DNA of 13,129 nucleotides. Origin: CAYWHE01 sp964458125 (GTDB taxonomy: Bacteria; Bacteroidota; Bacteroidia; AKYH767-A; OLB10). The notes beneath the pieces were generated by a model. It saw only the letters and a program-made list of their open reading frames with translations, had not been told where the DNA came from and made no database searches. The stretch spans positions 1 to 13,129 of the forward strand of contig CAYWHE010000111.1 of NCBI GenBank assembly GCA_964458125.1, given 5' to 3'. Position 1 is the stretch's first letter. The number at the start of each line of letters is the position of its first letter. Below, one piece after another: positions 12,677-13,129 of the stretch. Position numbers and translations under genes: made by a program.

Positions 12677-13129
12677 ATGGAAAAATTATCTTACCTGGAT
12701 CGCCTGAATCACTGGGCAAGGCATTCCGTTACCCTCAAATTATTCTCCATCGGATTCCTGATTTTATTGTTGCTTATTCCTTCCGGTATGATCACCGGCC
12801 TGATTTATGAGCGGGAAAGCACACGCGATGAAGCCGTCAGGGAAGTGAGTTCGAAATGGGGCGGGAGCCAGGAGTTGAGCGGCCCGGTCATTTCTGTTCC
12901 GTATTCGGTGTACAGCAGGGATAAGGATGGTCAAACCGTTACTTCTACACGGTACGCACATTTCCTTCCCGATCAGCTGGACATCAGTGGCAAAATTCTT
13001 CCCGAAAAAAGATACAGGGGAATTTATGTGGTGGTGCTCTATAACGGGAAATTACATGTGGAAGCAGACTTTGGAAAACTGAACCTGGCGGCCCTGCACA
13101 TTCCCGAAGAAAATTTACGGTTTTCTGAG
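12677..13129 (+). CDS. creD: CreD-family inner membrane protein (N-terminal part)
   Basis: The ATG at 12677 opens a frame that stays open for 151 codons to the window edge, so only the N-terminal third or so is present. After a short amphipathic start (MEKLSYLDRLNHWARHS) a membrane segment runs from about residue 20 to 42 (KLFSIGFLILLLLIPSGMIT, 21-40). The family motif IYERESTRDEAVREVSSKWG (43-62) and SGPVISVPY (68-76) follow, matching the E. coli CreD pattern LLLLIP ... VER ... VGPLIAIPV. The external domain then follows. CreD is induced by the CreBC system in enterobacteria and is linked to envelope stress and colicin tolerance; in Bacteroidota its role is not established. No regulator gene lies directly upstream within the window. 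Confidence 0.9.
   Translation, partial: MEKLSYLDRLNHWARHSVTLKLFSIGFLILLLLIPSGMITGLIYERESTRDEAVREVSSKWGGSQELSGPVISVPYSVYSRDKDGQTVTSTRYAHFLPDQLDISGKILPEKRYRGIYVVVLYNGKLHVEADFGKLNLAALHIPEENLRFSE

Noticed and set aside
1..13129. CRISPR array, tRNA, rRNA, insertion sequence or phage genes
   Set aside because: No regularly spaced repeats, no tRNA- or rRNA-like sequence and no transposase or integrase-like protein were seen on either strand.

Overview
The window looks like ordinary chromosomal DNA from a member of the Bacteroidota. The signs are a type IX secretion (T9SS) C-terminal sorting domain on a large exported protein, a TonB-dependent receptor, start codons preceded by A/T-rich sequence with no Shine-Dalgarno motif, and several matches to the Bacteroidota promoter -7 box TAnnTTTG. 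One of these (upstream of etfB) has a perfect -33 TTTG at 20-bp spacing. Rank below phylum cannot be fixed by eye. I see no transposase, integrase, phage gene, CRISPR array, tRNA or rRNA.

Layout. (1) 1-362: no convincing gene, but several inverted repeats, ending in a probable promoter. (2) 363-947 (+): a stand-alone glutamine amidotransferase subunit of the PabA/TrpG type. It converges on, and shares stop-codon bases with, a 746-aa secreted FG-GAP/VCBS repeat protein with a T9SS tail (944-3184, -). (3) 3303-3620 (-): a small TPR-like protein. (4) 3810-7785 (+): etfB, etfA, a bifunctional-nuclease (BFN/DUF151) protein with a UVR tail, and a CNT-family nucleoside transporter. A strong promoter precedes etfB and a clear intrinsic terminator lies between the BFN gene and the transporter. 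(5) 7894-10713 (+): an uncharacterised 171-aa membrane or exported protein followed by a TonB-dependent receptor that carries YRTP and NEDL motifs like those of heme-receptor relatives. A strong hairpin terminator follows. (6) 10868-11074 (+): a small Cys/His protein that may bind zinc. (7) 12313-11191 (-): two exported thioredoxin-fold proteins in tandem (TlpA-like, then PRX-like) with a 13-nt gap. (8) From 12677 (+) to the window edge: the N-terminal part of a CreD-family inner-membrane protein, preceded by a 363-nt gap with promoter-like boxes and a short ORF.

Functionally, EtfB and EtfA form the heterodimeric flavoprotein that passes electrons from acyl-CoA and related dehydrogenases to the quinone pool. 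The nucleoside transporter and BFN protein next to them have no obvious biochemical link to ETF. The TonB receptor and its 171-aa neighbour probably act together at the envelope. The thioredoxin pair is probably periplasmic or membrane-attached and concerned with thiol redox chemistry.

I did not find a clear new multi-gene system. The most promising unexplained items are the 171-aa protein/receptor pair, the 68-aa Cys/His protein, the palindrome-rich left end, and the long leader regions before the BFN gene and creD.
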